A stretch of 64,000 nt of DNA, taken from contig NZ_CP107942.1 of assembly GCF_036053395.1 (NCBI RefSeq), positions 5,608,501 through 5,672,500 of the forward strand. The letters run 5' to 3'. A program made the translations under genes and the position numbers. The notes below the pieces were generated by a model. It did not search any database, was not told the DNA's origin, and saw only the letters and a list, made by a program, of their open reading frames with translations. Shown here piece after piece: positions 49,433 to 58,810 of this stretch (position 1 is its first letter; each line of letters starts with the position of its first letter). This DNA comes from Actinoplanes sp. NBC_00393 (GTDB lineage Bacteria > Actinomycetota > Actinomycetes > Mycobacteriales > Micromonosporaceae).

Positions 49433-50615
49433 CGCCCGGCCGGGCCGGGGGCGCCGCCCAGCCGCCCGGGAGAGCATCCTCGACGCGATCCGCGCCTCCG
49501 AGCCGCTGAGCCGGGTCGAACTGGCGGCGATGACTGGGCTCACCGAGGCGGCCGTGTCGATGACCGTACGCCGTCTGCTCGAAGAAGGACTGGTCGTCGA
49601 AACCGGCCGCACCCCGACCGGCGGCAAACCGCGTACGCTGCTGCGCCTCGACCCGGCAGCCCGGCTCGCAGTCGGCGTCTACCTGGACCGGGACGTCACC
49701 ACGTACGTGCTCACCGGCCAGACCGGCGGCGTCATCTCCCGCCTGGCGCGCCCGGCGCCGGCCGGTGACCTGCTCCCCCAGCTGACCGCCGAGATCGGCA
49801 CCCTGCTCGCCGGCTCCGGCGTCGACCGGGCCCGCTGCCTCGGCGTCGGCGTGGTCTGGCCGGGGCCGCGCGGCAACATGGCCCGCTTCGACGACGCCCC
49901 GCCGCACCTGCGCGGCTGGGACAGCGAAGAACTCGGCGAACGCCTGGCCGAAGCGACCGGGTGGCCGGTGCTGGTGGAAAACGACGCTACGGCTGCCGCG
50001 GTCGGCGAGTACTGGGTGGCCCGGGTGGGGCCGGAGCAGGCGTTCGCGGCCCTGTACATGGGCAGCGGCATCGGCTCCGGCATCGTGGTCGAAGGCCGGG
50101 CGATGCGCGGTGGGCATGGCGCGGCCGGGGAGTTCGGGCATGTCTGCGTGCAGGTGGACGGGCCGGAATGCTGGTGCGGCAGCCGGGGATGCCTGGAGAT
50201 CCTGGCTGGGCCGCGAACTGTGGTGTCGGCGGCCCGCTCGGACCCGGCAGCGGTTGCGGAGGCGGGTCTGGACCCGGCCGCACCGCGCAGCGTCGCCGCC
50301 GACTTCGCCGCGGTGGCCCGTGCGGCCCGCGGGGGTGCTCCCCGGTGCCTGGCCCTGCTGGAGGACTCGGCCCGGTATGTGGCCGCGGCCGCTGAGTCGG
50401 TGGTCAACCTGCTGGACATCGACCTGGTGGTGCTGACCGGGCCGGGCTTCGCGGCGGCGTCGTTCGTCTACGGCCCGGCCATCATGCGCCGGGTGTCGGC
50501 TGCGGACAACCGCACGTGGCGCCGCTCCGTGACGGTGACCGTCTCGCTGGCTGCCGCCACAGCTTCCGCTACGGGCGCGGCCGCCCTGGTGCTCCAGTCC
50601 CACCTGCGCCGCTGA
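49413..50615 (+). CDS. ROK-family transcriptional regulator
   Basis: 400 residues from a GTG within the end of the alpha-galactosidase gene. An N-terminal winged helix (SILDAIRASEPLSRVELAAM, TGLTEAAVSMTVRRLLEEGL) is fused to a sugar-kinase-like ROK domain. The ROK signature is complete: VVWPGPRG, ENDATAAAVGEYW, LYMGSGIGSGIVVEGRAMRG and the zinc-binding FGHVCVQVDGPECWCGSRGC. Such regulators bind a sugar or sugar phosphate; here a mannan- or galactose-derived ligand is likely given the neighbours. A target site cannot be named from sequence alone. Confidence 0.94.
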   Translation: MRETVGDARPGRGRRPAARESILDAIRASEPLSRVELAAMTGLTEAAVSMTVRRLLEEGLVVETGRTPTGGKPRTLLRLDPAARLAVGVYLDRDVTTYVLTGQTGGVISRLARPAPAGDLLPQLTAEIGTLLAGSGVDRARCLGVGVVWPGPRGNMARFDDAPPHLRGWDSEELGERLAEATGWPVLVENDATAAAVGEYWVARVGPEQAFAALYMGSGIGSGIVVEGRAMRGGHGAAGEFGHVCVQVDGPECWCGSRGCLEILAGPRTVVSAARSDPAAVAEAGLDPAAPRSVAADFAAVARAARGGAPRCLALLEDSARYVAAAAESVVNLLDIDLVVLTGPGFAAASFVYGPAIMRRVSAADNRTWRRSVTVTVSLAAATASATGAAALVLQSHLRR

Positions 50616-50790
50616 CCCGGCTCGGCCCGACCCGGCCCAGCCCGGCTCGGCTCGGCCCGGCTTGGCCCGGCCCGCCCCGGCTCGGCTCGGCCCGGCTCGG
50701 CCCGGCTCGGCCCGGCTCGACCCCGGCTCGCCCCGGCCTGGCTCGGCTCGGCCCGGCTCGGCTCGGCCCGGCTCGACCCCGGCTCGGCTG
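50616..50790. repeat. Low-complexity (CTCGGCCCGG)n tract
   Basis: About 170 bp of irregular 5- and 10-bp repeats of GGCTC/GGCCC immediately after the ROK stop. All frames are open on both strands, giving spurious ORFs. Confidence 0.9.
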
Positions 50791-50820
50791 ACGCCGAGGC
50801 ACCAAACCCGCCCGCCATTC

Positions 50821-51190
50821 CATGCATCACCGCCAGCCGGCAGAGGTCAGCTGGCACTCAAGCACCTAATACGGCCGCCATTCCATGCGTCACCGCCAGC
50901 CGGCAGGGCTCAGCTGGCACTCAAGCACCTAATACGGCCGCCATTCCATGCGTCACCGCCAGCCGGCAGGGCTCAGCTGGCACTCAAGCACCTAATACGG
51001 CCGCCATTCCATGCGTCACCGCCAGCCGGCAGAGCTCAGCTGGCACTCAAGCACCTAATACGGCCGCCATTCCATGCGTCACCGCCAGCCGGCAGAGCTC
51101 AGCTGGCACTCAAGCATCTAATACGGCGCTATTCCATGCGTCAGTGCCAGCCGGCGAGACCGGGCTGGCCCTCGGGTGCCGGAAGCGGGC
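50821..51190. repeat. Tandem array, period 63 bp, five to six copies with a dyad in each
   Basis: Units start at 50821, 50884, 50947, 51010 and 51073 (63 bp apart) and a diverged copy near 51135. Each has CATGCGTCACC, then GCCAGC...GCTGGC arms 12 bp apart around AGAGCTCA, then ACTCAAGCACCTAATACGGC. No coding function is apparent, and the gap 50616-51715 contains no recognisable gene. Confidence 0.95.
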
Positions 51191-51230
51191 GTCATTCCGT
51201 TCCTCACCGCCGGCTGGTGAGGGGGTTGTC

Positions 51231-51278
51231 GATCTTGGGCGCGCAACCACACCCGAGTGTGGCAAATCGCCCAAGATC
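51231..51278. repeat. Nested inverted repeat, 48 bp
   Basis: Outer arms GATCTTGGGCG / CGCCCAAGATC (11 bp, perfect) enclose inner arms CCACAC / GTGTGG separated by CCGA. The internal sides CGCAA and CAAAT are unpaired bulges of equal length. It may be a terminator, a REP-like element or a protein-binding site. Confidence 0.8.
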
Positions 51279-51420
51279 GCCACGGGCACGGCGGCTGCGG
51301 GAGCTCGGCTGGGCGTCAGGGCTGTTTCAACGTGCTGGAAACGGCCCTGCGGGCCAGCTGAGCAAGATCAGCGACCACCGGCACGGGGACACACCGCTGG
51401 TGTGGGGCTTGGCGGGACCG

Positions 51421-51606
51421 GCATACCTGCTGCGGGACCGGCATACCTGCTGCGGGTGGGTACAGCTGCGGTGGACGTAGCGGCGCGGAAGGGGTTGCCG
51501 AGCGGTTTCCATAGGCTCGGTGGCCATCATGGGCTCGGCCTTCATGGGCTCGGCCCTTATGTGCTCGGCGGTTATGGGCTCGGCGGCCTTCATGGGCCCG
51601 GCGGTC
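51421..51606. repeat. Short tandem repeats upstream of a membrane-protein gene
   Basis: GCATACCTGCTGCGGGACCG occurs twice in tandem from 51421. From 51511 a 15-bp unit of the type ATGGGCTCGGCCTTC recurs at 51529, 51544, 51559, 51574 and, after an 18-bp step, 51592. Minus-strand ORFs across it give a degenerate pentapeptide and are not credible genes. Confidence 0.8.
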
Positions 51607-51715
51607 GCGGTGGGGCCGGGAGGGGCCGCCTGGATCGCGCGGTAGTGAGGGACTGGGTAGCTGGGTCGGGGACGGCTCTTGCTCGTACCCCCGAAAAGCG
51701 GGACCACCTGGTTTC

Positions 51716-52315
51716 ATGGCGGTCAATAAAATCGGCTTCATGACGGGGAATGGACGACGACCAGATGGTCTGGTGATCGGCTCGCTGATCGCCATCTCTT
51801 TCGGCACGGTGTTCGTGATGGTCAACAGTGGTGGGCTGCCGGAGCCCTGGCCGCTGATCATCCAGAGCGTGGGGGCGGCCGTCGCCGCGCTGCTGATCAT
51901 CGCGCTGATTGCCACGGTGCGCAGCCCGCGACGGGAACCAGCTGTGCCGGCGCGGGGCGGGTTTTCGGACAAGAGGTACTGGCTGATCGTCGCGGCGGAG
52001 GTTGTGGCGCTCTTCGGCGGGCTTGCGGTGATCAACGAGGTGCTGGAGGCGCCGGACGTCTCGGTGGCCTGGATCGCTGTGGTGGTGGGGACGCACTTCT
52101 TCGCGCTGGCGTGGGCCTGGCAGATGCCGATGTACCACTGGCTGGGCGCGGTGATGACCGGGCTGGGGCTGGGCGGCTTCCTTGCGTACGCGATGGGTGC
52201 CTCGGCGGCCGTCGTCGCGCTGATCGCCGGGGTGGGGTCGGGCTTCGCGCTGTTCGGCTCGGTGGTGGCCGGGCTGCGGGAGACGCGGCGCCGGCAGCTG
52301 GAACCGGCGGCGTAA
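51716..52315 (+). CDS. Multi-pass membrane protein of unknown function
   Basis: 199 residues from an ATG at 51716; a second ATG at 51740 (MTGNGRRPDG) would begin closer to the first helix and may be the true start. Six hydrophobic segments are visible: LVIGSLIAISFGTVFVMV, PLIIQSVGAAVAALLIIALI, WLIVAAEVVALFGGLAVI, WIAVVVGTHFFALAWAW, WLGAVMTGLGLGGFLAYAMG and AVVALIAGVGSGFALFGSVV. The last is followed by a basic tail. No transporter signature is recognised. It lies between the galactosidase/ROK operon and the importer genes but has the opposite direction to the latter. Confidence 0.8.
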   Translation: MAVNKIGFMTGNGRRPDGLVIGSLIAISFGTVFVMVNSGGLPEPWPLIIQSVGAAVAALLIIALIATVRSPRREPAVPARGGFSDKRYWLIVAAEVVALFGGLAVINEVLEAPDVSVAWIAVVVGTHFFALAWAWQMPMYHWLGAVMTGLGLGGFLAYAMGASAAVVALIAGVGSGFALFGSVVAGLRETRRRQLEPAA

Positions 52316-52434
52316 GCAAGGCACGCCGGACACACAGCGGGCGTAAGCAAAGGCACGCCGGACACGCGGCGGCGTAAGCAAGGCACGCCGGGCACGCGGC
52401 GGCGTAAGCAAAAGGCGTAAGTAAAAGGCGGGCG
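52316..52434. repeat. Imperfect 32-33 bp tandem repeats after the membrane-protein gene
   Basis: Copies of GGCGTAAGCAAGGCACGCCG followed by GACACGCGGC recur about every 32 bp and decay into short GTAAGTAAAAGGC fragments before the terminator hairpin. Confidence 0.8.
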
Positions 52435-52466
52435 CCCGAGACGCGCGAGGGCCGGCGCGTCTCGGG
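52435..52466. terminator. Bidirectional terminator hairpin
   Basis: A perfect 12-bp stem CCCGAGACGCGC / GCGCGTCTCGGG with an 8-nt loop lies between the membrane-protein gene and the convergent ABC importer operon, nine bp from the latter's stop. Confidence 0.85.
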
Positions 52467-52475
52467 CGGGCTGGG

Positions 52476-53278
52476 TCAGCGGCGCAGTTCGCCGAGGCGG
52501 CGCTCCGGGTTGGGGGCGGCGTCGGCGAGGGTTTTCGTGTACGAGTGCTGCGGGTTGAGGATCACGTCGTCGGCGGGGCCGCGTTCGACGATCTCGCCCT
52601 TGTACATCACCAGGATCTCGTCGGAAAAGTGCCGGGCGGTGGCCAGGTCGTGGGTGATGTAGAGGACGCCCAGGTCCTCCTCGCGCTGCAGGGTGGCGAG
52701 CAGGTTGAGTACGCCCAGGCGGATCGAGACGTCCAGCATGGAGACCGGTTCGTCGGCGATCAGCACGCCGGGTTCCGGGGCCAGGGCGCGGGCGATCGCG
52801 ACCCGCTGGCGCTGGCCGCCGGAGAGTTCGTGCGGGCGGCGCTGGGCGACGGTTTCGGCCGGGGTGAGGCGTACGCGTTCCAGCAGATGCAGGACCCGCT
52901 TGTGCACCTCGGCGTCGGTCATCTTCGGGTGGTGCAGCCGGATCGGCCGGGCCAGATGGTGTTCGACGGTGTGGAACGGGTTGAGCGACGCGAACGGGTC
53001 CTGGAAGACCATCTGCACGGTACGGCGGTACTGCGCGAGCCCGGCACCCCGGCGGGCGACCGGTTTCCCGTCGAGCAGGATCTCACCGGAGGACGGCTGT
53101 TCCAGCTGGAGCAGCAGTTTGGCGATGGTGGACTTGCCGCTGCCGCTCTGCCCGACCAGCGCCACGGTCCGGCCGTGGTCGAGGGTGAAGCTGACGTCGT
53201 TGACGGCGCGCAGCTTGCTGGTGCGGAAACCGTCGCGCAGCCGGTACTCCTTGACCAGGTTGCGCACTTCCAGCGTGG

Positions 53279-53282
<4 letters not shown>
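52476..53282 (-). CDS. ABC transporter ATPase (OppF/DppF type)
   Basis: 268 residues. Walker A GQSGSGKST, Q-loop VFQDPFASLNPF, signature LSGGQRQRVAIARAL, Walker B VLIADEPVSMLD and switch His in ITHDL are all intact. The protein lacks most of the C-terminal oligopeptide-ABC extension found in OppF (about 320 residues), ending soon after NPQHSYTKTLADAAPNPE. Its ATG overlaps the stop of the first ATPase (ATGA). It is the last gene of the five-gene importer operon and powers uptake together with the ATPase upstream. Confidence 0.94.
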
Positions 53283-54213
<931 letters not shown>

Positions 54214-54217
<4 letters not shown>

Positions 54218-55176
54218 AGCGTCGACTCCTTGGCCTTGCGCAGCTGCTCGCGAGACATCCGCCAGCCGCGACGGGCGGCCCGGGTCTGGTTGCGCAGCTT
54301 CGGGTTGATGATCTCGTCGATCGAGAAGTTGATCAGCGACAGGGCGGCGCCGAACAGGGCCAGCATCAGGCCCGGCGGCACGAACCACCACCAGGCGCCG
54401 AGCCGCAGGGCCAGGCCGTTCTGCGCGTAGTAAAGCATGGTGCCCCAGGTGAACGAGCCGCTGGCGCCGAGGCCGAGGTAGGACAGGCCGGCCTCGCCGA
54501 GGATCGCGAAGATGACCGCGAAGACCACCTGGGAGGCGAGCAGCGGCACCAGGTTGGGCAGGATCTCGACGAACAGGATCCGCCAGCGCTTCTCCCCCGC
54601 GACCCGGCAGGCCAGCACGTAGTCGCGGCTGCGCAGGCTCAGGGTGGAGCCGCGCAGCACCCGGGCCGAGCCGGCCCAGCTGGTGATGGCCAGCACCACC
54701 GAGACGAGCAGGATGCTCTTGTCGGGGACGTACGCGCTGATCACGATCACCACGGGCAGGCCGGGGATGACCAGCATGATGTTGGTGAACAGCGAGAACG
54801 ACTCGTCGACCCAGCCGCCGGCGTAGGCGCCGACGATGCCGAAGAAACTGGACAGGATCAGGGTCAGCACGCCGACGATCAGGCCGACGAGCAGGGAGCC
54901 GCGGGTCGCGTACGCCAGCTGCGCCAGAACGTCCTGTCCGGTCTGGGTCGTACCGAGCAGGTGTTCGCTGCTGGGCCCGGCCAGGCCGATGTCGCTCACC
55001 GTCGAGGGGTCCTGGACCAACAGCGGCCCGATCAGTCCGAAGAGCACGATGGCCCCGCCGATGATCAGGCCGGCGAGAAGCTTGCCGGTCATCGGCGGCA
55101 GTGCGATGCGGCGTCTGCGGCCTGGGACCGGGGTGTCCGCCGACACCGCTTCGGCGGCCTGGGTTGCCAGAGTCAT
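54214..55176 (-). CDS. ABC transporter permease (OppC/DppC type)
   Basis: 320 residues. Cytoplasmic N-terminus, a first helix (LLAGLIIGGAIVLFGLIGPL), the external segment with HLLGTTQTGQDVLAQLAYAT typical of DppC, then five more helices. The coupling EAA loop is VAGEKRWRILFVEILPNLVP. Together with the DppB-type permease it forms the membrane channel. It is followed by an unusually long basic C-terminus (NPKLRNQTRAARRGWRMSRE). The start is 12 bp after the upstream permease gene's stop. Confidence 0.94.
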
Positions 55177-55188
55177 GGTCGGCTCCTC

Positions 55189-56175
55189 TCAGCTCCGCGC
55201 CCGGGTGCGCGGGTCGATGACCGAGTACAGGAGGTCGACCAGCAGGTTCGCGCCCAGTACCGACAGCGTGATGATCAGGAAGATGCCCTGCATGAGGGCG
55301 TAGTCGTTGCCGCCGACGGCCTGCAGCAGCGCCGAACCGATGCCCGGGTAGGAGAAGACCGCCTCGGTGACGATCGAGCCGGCGACCACGAAGCCGAGCG
55401 AGATGGCGAAGCCGGAGATGGACGGCAGGACGGCGTTGCGGGCTGCGTACCGCCGCATGATCCGGCCGCTGCGCAGGCCCTTCGCCTCCGCGGTGACCAT
55501 GTAGTCCTCGGAGAGCGTGGAGACCATCATGTTGCGCATGCCGAGCATCCAGCCGCCGACCGAGCTGATGATGATGGTCAGCGCGGGCAGCGTGCCGTAG
55601 TAGATGACCGAGCCGATGAACGCGGCGTTCCAGCCGGGCGTGACGTTGTAGACGTCGTACCCACCGTTGAGCGGGAACAGCGGCCAGATGCTGCCGAACA
55701 GGAAGAGCAGGATCAGAGCGAGCCAGAAGTACGGCACCGACTGGAACATCGTCGTGACCGGGATGAGGTTGTCCAGCCAGGAGCCCCGTTTCCAGCCGGC
55801 GAGGGTGCCGAGACCCACGCCGGCCAGGAACGAGATGATCGTGGCCAGTCCGATCAGGCCGATGGTCCAGGGCAGCGTCTGCCCGATGATGTCGATGACC
55901 GAGGCGGGGAAGAACGTCACCGACACACCCAGGTCCCCGGTGGCCAGCCCGGACAGGTAGTCCAGGTACTGGCCCCAGAGCGGCTGGCTGGAGTCGGTGC
56001 CGAGCATCGCCTCGATCGACGCCCGGGTTTCCGGGCTGACCGGCCCCTTCTGGCCGAGTTTCGAGATCATGATCTCGACCGGGTCGCCCGGCATGAGTCG
56101 CGGGATGAAGAAGTTGACCGTGAGCGCGGCCCAGAGGGCGGCCAGGTAGAACCCGACCTTCCGGAGCAGGTACAT
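55189..56175 (-). CDS. ABC transporter permease (OppB/DppB type)
   Basis: 328 residues. An N-terminal helix with FFIPRLMPGDPVEIMISKLG, the usual DppB start, is followed by an external loop and five helices. The EAA-type loop EAKGLRSGRIMRRYAARNAV contacts the ATPases. VVAGSIVTEAVFSYPGIGSA and the C-terminal LGANLLVDLLYSVIDPRTRA are family signatures. It lies three bp after the binding-protein gene on the same strand. Confidence 0.94.
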   Translation of the reverse strand: MYLLRKVGFYLAALWAALTVNFFIPRLMPGDPVEIMISKLGQKGPVSPETRASIEAMLGTDSSQPLWGQYLDYLSGLATGDLGVSVTFFPASVIDIIGQTLPWTIGLIGLATIISFLAGVGLGTLAGWKRGSWLDNLIPVTTMFQSVPYFWLALILLFLFGSIWPLFPLNGGYDVYNVTPGWNAAFIGSVIYYGTLPALTIIISSVGGWMLGMRNMMVSTLSEDYMVTAEAKGLRSGRIMRRYAARNAVLPSISGFAISLGFVVAGSIVTEAVFSYPGIGSALLQAVGGNDYALMQGIFLIITLSVLGANLLVDLLYSVIDPRTRARS

Positions 56176-56178
56176 GGG

Positions 56179-57876
56179 TTACTTCGCCGCCGGCTTCAGG
56201 TTCGACAGCACGATGCCGTTGTCCCACGCCTTCCAGGTCGCGGGCAGCGCGAACTTGTTGTCGTCGGTGGGCCAGCCGGTGGCGTTGGCGGTGCTGAACT
56301 CGGTGAGCATCGAGTTGAGGTAGATCGGGATGTACGGCAGGTCCCGGACGATCTCGGTCTGGATCTTGGCGTACTCGGCCTTCTGCGCGTTCTCGTCGTT
56401 GGTGGCCGACGCCGCCTCGATGGCCTTGTCCACCGTCGCGTTGCTGTAGCGGGAGTAGTTGCCGCTGGTGCCGGCCGCCTCACCGACCTTGGCGGTGGTC
56501 TTGGTGACGTACTTCAGGCTGTAGGTCGCGAACGGGTTGGTGGACGCGCCCAGGCCGATCGAGTCCAGCGACAGCTGGTACTTGCCCTGCACCTGGTTGT
56601 TGTTCCACTCGTTCCAGGACAACTGGCTCGGCTTGAGCTCGATGCCGACCTCTTTGAGCTGCTGCGACATCGCGTCGTTGAGCGAGATGTAGTCACTCCA
56701 GCCGGTGACGGTCTGGATGGTCAGGGACAGCTTCTCGCCGCCCTTGGCCCGGATGCCGTCGCTGCCCTTGACCCAGCCGGCCGCGTCCAGGATCTGGTTC
56801 GCCTTGGCCACGTCCGGGGCGCCCGGGATGGTGAGGTTCGCCGGGTCGGCGATCCACTTCTTGTCCCGCTCGGGCGGCAGCATCGTCGGGGAGGCAGTCT
56901 TCGCGAAGCCGCCACCGGCCAGCTTGTTGAGCTGGTCGCGGTTGAGCGCGTGGTAGATGGCCTGGCGCACGGCGACGTCGGTCTGCGGGCCGGTGCAGCC
57001 GAGGTCGGCGTTGGCGCAGGTGAAGATCGACGTGGTCATCGCCGGGGTGTTGACGTACGTCAGGTTCTTGTTGCTGGCGATCAGCTGGTCGAGGCCGGGC
57101 AGGAAGGAGCTCATCCAGTCGACCTGACCGGCGGTCAGCGCGGCGCTGGCGGCGTCGGCGGTGGCCAGGGAGATGTACCGGACGTTCTGGATCTGCGGCT
57201 TGTCCGGCTGCCAGTAGCCCGGGTTCTTCTCCATCACGTAGCTCTGCGCGGTGAACTGCTTGAGCTTGTACGGACCGGTGCCGACCGGGTTCTGGTTGAT
57301 CGTCTTCGCCGGGTCGTCGATCTTGCCCCAGATGTGCTCCGGGATGATCGCGGTGTTGCCGACGATGGACGCTTCCTCGGTGTACGAGGTGACCGGGAAG
57401 GTCAGGACCACGGTCTTGTCGTCTTTGGCCTCGACCGAGGTCAGCTTCAGACCGGTCGCGTTGATCGACTTCGTCTTGTTGATCAGGTCGAAGGTGAAGG
57501 CGACGTCCTTGGCGGTGAACGGCTGGCCGTCGGACCACTTCACGCCTTCGCGGGTGGTGATCGTCAGCTGCTTGCCGTCCGGGCTCCAGGAGTGGCCGGT
57601 GGCGAGCATCGGCGCCGGCTCCGCCTCACTGGCGAAGTTGAAGTAGTAGAGCGGCTCGTAGATGAGCCCCTGGGTGGGCTGCAGGAACGTCGGGCTGAAC
57701 GGGTTCCAGTTCTCGACGATCGTGCCGGTCGCACCGTTGAAGACGGTTACCGTGCTGTTCGCACCGTTCGTGCCTGATTTGTTATCACCGGAAGAGTCGG
57801 AACAGCCGGTCAGCGCGAGCGCGACCGCGGCGGCCACCGCGATGGCCCGGCGACGGCCTTTGAAGAGGTCATACAT
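56179..57876 (-). CDS. Family-5 extracellular solute-binding lipoprotein of the importer
   Basis: 565 residues. The signal peptide ends in the lipobox ALTGC, giving a lipoprotein on the outer membrane face. The mature chain is the large cluster-C fold of peptide/opine-binding proteins: EGVKWSDGQPFTAKDVAFTF, NPVGTGPYKLKQF, FTCANADLGCTGPQTDVAVR with two cysteines, and ALNRDQLNKLAGGG. Family-5 proteins bind peptides, but also manno- and cello-oligosaccharides (as in Thermotoga); with the surrounding enzymes a beta-manno-oligosaccharide is the best guess. The ATG at 57876 with GAGGG is preferred over a GTG at 57903. Confidence 0.93.
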   Translation of the reverse strand: MYDLFKGRRRAIAVAAAVALALTGCSDSSGDNKSGTNGANSTVTVFNGATGTIVENWNPFSPTFLQPTQGLIYEPLYYFNFASEAEPAPMLATGHSWSPDGKQLTITTREGVKWSDGQPFTAKDVAFTFDLINKTKSINATGLKLTSVEAKDDKTVVLTFPVTSYTEEASIVGNTAIIPEHIWGKIDDPAKTINQNPVGTGPYKLKQFTAQSYVMEKNPGYWQPDKPQIQNVRYISLATADAASAALTAGQVDWMSSFLPGLDQLIASNKNLTYVNTPAMTTSIFTCANADLGCTGPQTDVAVRQAIYHALNRDQLNKLAGGGFAKTASPTMLPPERDKKWIADPANLTIPGAPDVAKANQILDAAGWVKGSDGIRAKGGEKLSLTIQTVTGWSDYISLNDAMSQQLKEVGIELKPSQLSWNEWNNNQVQGKYQLSLDSIGLGASTNPFATYSLKYVTKTTAKVGEAAGTSGNYSRYSNATVDKAIEAASATNDENAQKAEYAKIQTEIVRDLPYIPIYLNSMLTEFSTANATGWPTDDNKFALPATWKAWDNGIVLSNLKPAAK

Positions 57877-57974
57877 CAGCGAATCCCTCGTTCGGATCGC
57901 CACCGGGGGCGGCGAGTGAAGCGGTTCAGCCGCGCCGCACAGGTGCGGCGCGGATCACCTTCGACGGGCCATTA

Positions 57975-57987
57975 TTAAGTCGCTTAA
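57975..57987. promoter_or_regulatory. Inverted repeat in the divergent importer/esterase promoter region
   Basis: TTAAG-TCG-CTTAA is a perfect 5-bp-arm dyad about 100 bp upstream of the binding-protein gene, in an AT-rich stretch of the 192-bp intergenic region. It could be an operator for the ROK regulator or another protein; no partner is established. Confidence 0.4.
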
Positions 57988-58068
57988 GTTTGCTCTGTCA
58001 AGAGCAGGTTTCCGGTCGTCGCTCAGTACGCCACTTCGCGGCCCGGCACGAGACGTGGAGAGTCATCA

Positions 58069-58671
58069 ATGCCTGATCAATCGAAGCCGATCACGGTGCT
58101 CTGCACCGGCGACAGCATCACCGACTGCGGTCGCCGGGAAGATCCGGACCATCTCGGGTACGGCTACGTGCGCCGCCTGACCGTGCCCGGAGCCCGGATC
58201 GTCAACACCGGGATCGGCGGGGATCTCTCCGCCGACCTGGCCGCCCGCTGGGACCGCGACGTCCTGGCGCACTCCCCCGACGTGCTGTCGGTGCTGATCG
58301 GGATCAACGACGTGTGGCGGCGCTACGACGGCGCCGGGCAGGTCACCACCGCCGCGGAGTTCGCCGCCAATCTCCGCGGTTCACTCAGCCGACTGCAGCC
58401 CGGAGTGAGGCTGATTCTCATCGAGCCGTTCGTGCTGCCGGTGACCGAGGAGCAGCAGCGCTGGGAGGCCGAGGATCTGGGCGAGAAGCGAGCGACGGTA
58501 CGCGAGCTGGCCACCGAGTTCGGTGCGGCGTTCCTGCCGGCGCAGCAGATCCTGACCGCGGCCGCGGCTCGCGAAGGCGCCGCCGCGATCGCCGCCGACG
58601 GGGTGCACCCCACCGATCGCGGGCACGAGTTGCTGGCCCAGGCTCTTGACCCCTTAGTTAACTCATTTTAG
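58069..58671 (+). CDS. SGNH/GDSL esterase, probably a polysaccharide deacetylase-type esterase
   Basis: 200 residues without a signal peptide. All four SGNH blocks are present: TGDSITDCGRR (Ser), NTGIGGDLSADL (Gly), VLIGINDVWRR (Asn) and ADGVHPTDRGHELLA (Asp-x-x-His). The family includes acetylxylan and rhamnogalacturonan acetylesterases and many lysophospholipase-like esterases. Because it is divergent from the oligosaccharide importer and next to the mannanase gene, removal of acetyl groups from imported acetyl-manno-oligosaccharides is a reasonable inference. ATG start; the gap to the mannanase gene is 139 bp. Confidence 0.9.
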   Translation: MPDQSKPITVLCTGDSITDCGRREDPDHLGYGYVRRLTVPGARIVNTGIGGDLSADLAARWDRDVLAHSPDVLSVLIGINDVWRRYDGAGQVTTAAEFAANLRGSLSRLQPGVRLILIEPFVLPVTEEQQRWEAEDLGEKRATVRELATEFGAAFLPAQQILTAAAAREGAAAIAADGVHPTDRGHELLAQALDPLVNSF

Positions 58672-58729
58672 ATTCTCCGGGACATGATTCACACCAACCA
58701 TTGACAATCATGAAACCTTCAGCGCATCG

Positions 58730-58743
58730 TGGGAGCGCTCCCA
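58730..58743. promoter_or_regulatory. CebR/CelR-type operator upstream of the mannanase gene
   Basis: TGGGAGCGCTCCCA is a perfect 14-bp palindrome and identical to the operator of the LacI-family regulators CebR (Streptomyces) and CelR (Thermobifida), which are released by cellobiose or cellotriose. It lies 67 bp before the mannanase ATG. Confidence 0.9.
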
Positions 58744-58810
58744 GCATCCCGTCCCCCGGGAGCACCCCCACGACCGTCCGCCACCGCACCCGGCGGACAG
58801 GGAGGAAGCC

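Noticed and set aside
50821..51190. Possible CRISPR array or coding 21-residue repeat
   Set aside because: The whole 63-bp unit is repeated, without spacers; the frame is broken by the 62-bp last unit and there is no start with a ribosome site.
51327..51707. Minus-strand ORF with AEPM-type pentapeptide pattern
   Set aside because: Built on the 15-bp DNA repeat, with no conserved flank and no ribosome site; most likely non-coding.
54961..57777. 938-residue plus-strand ORF opposite the importer genes
   Set aside because: Antisense of the permease and binding-protein genes.
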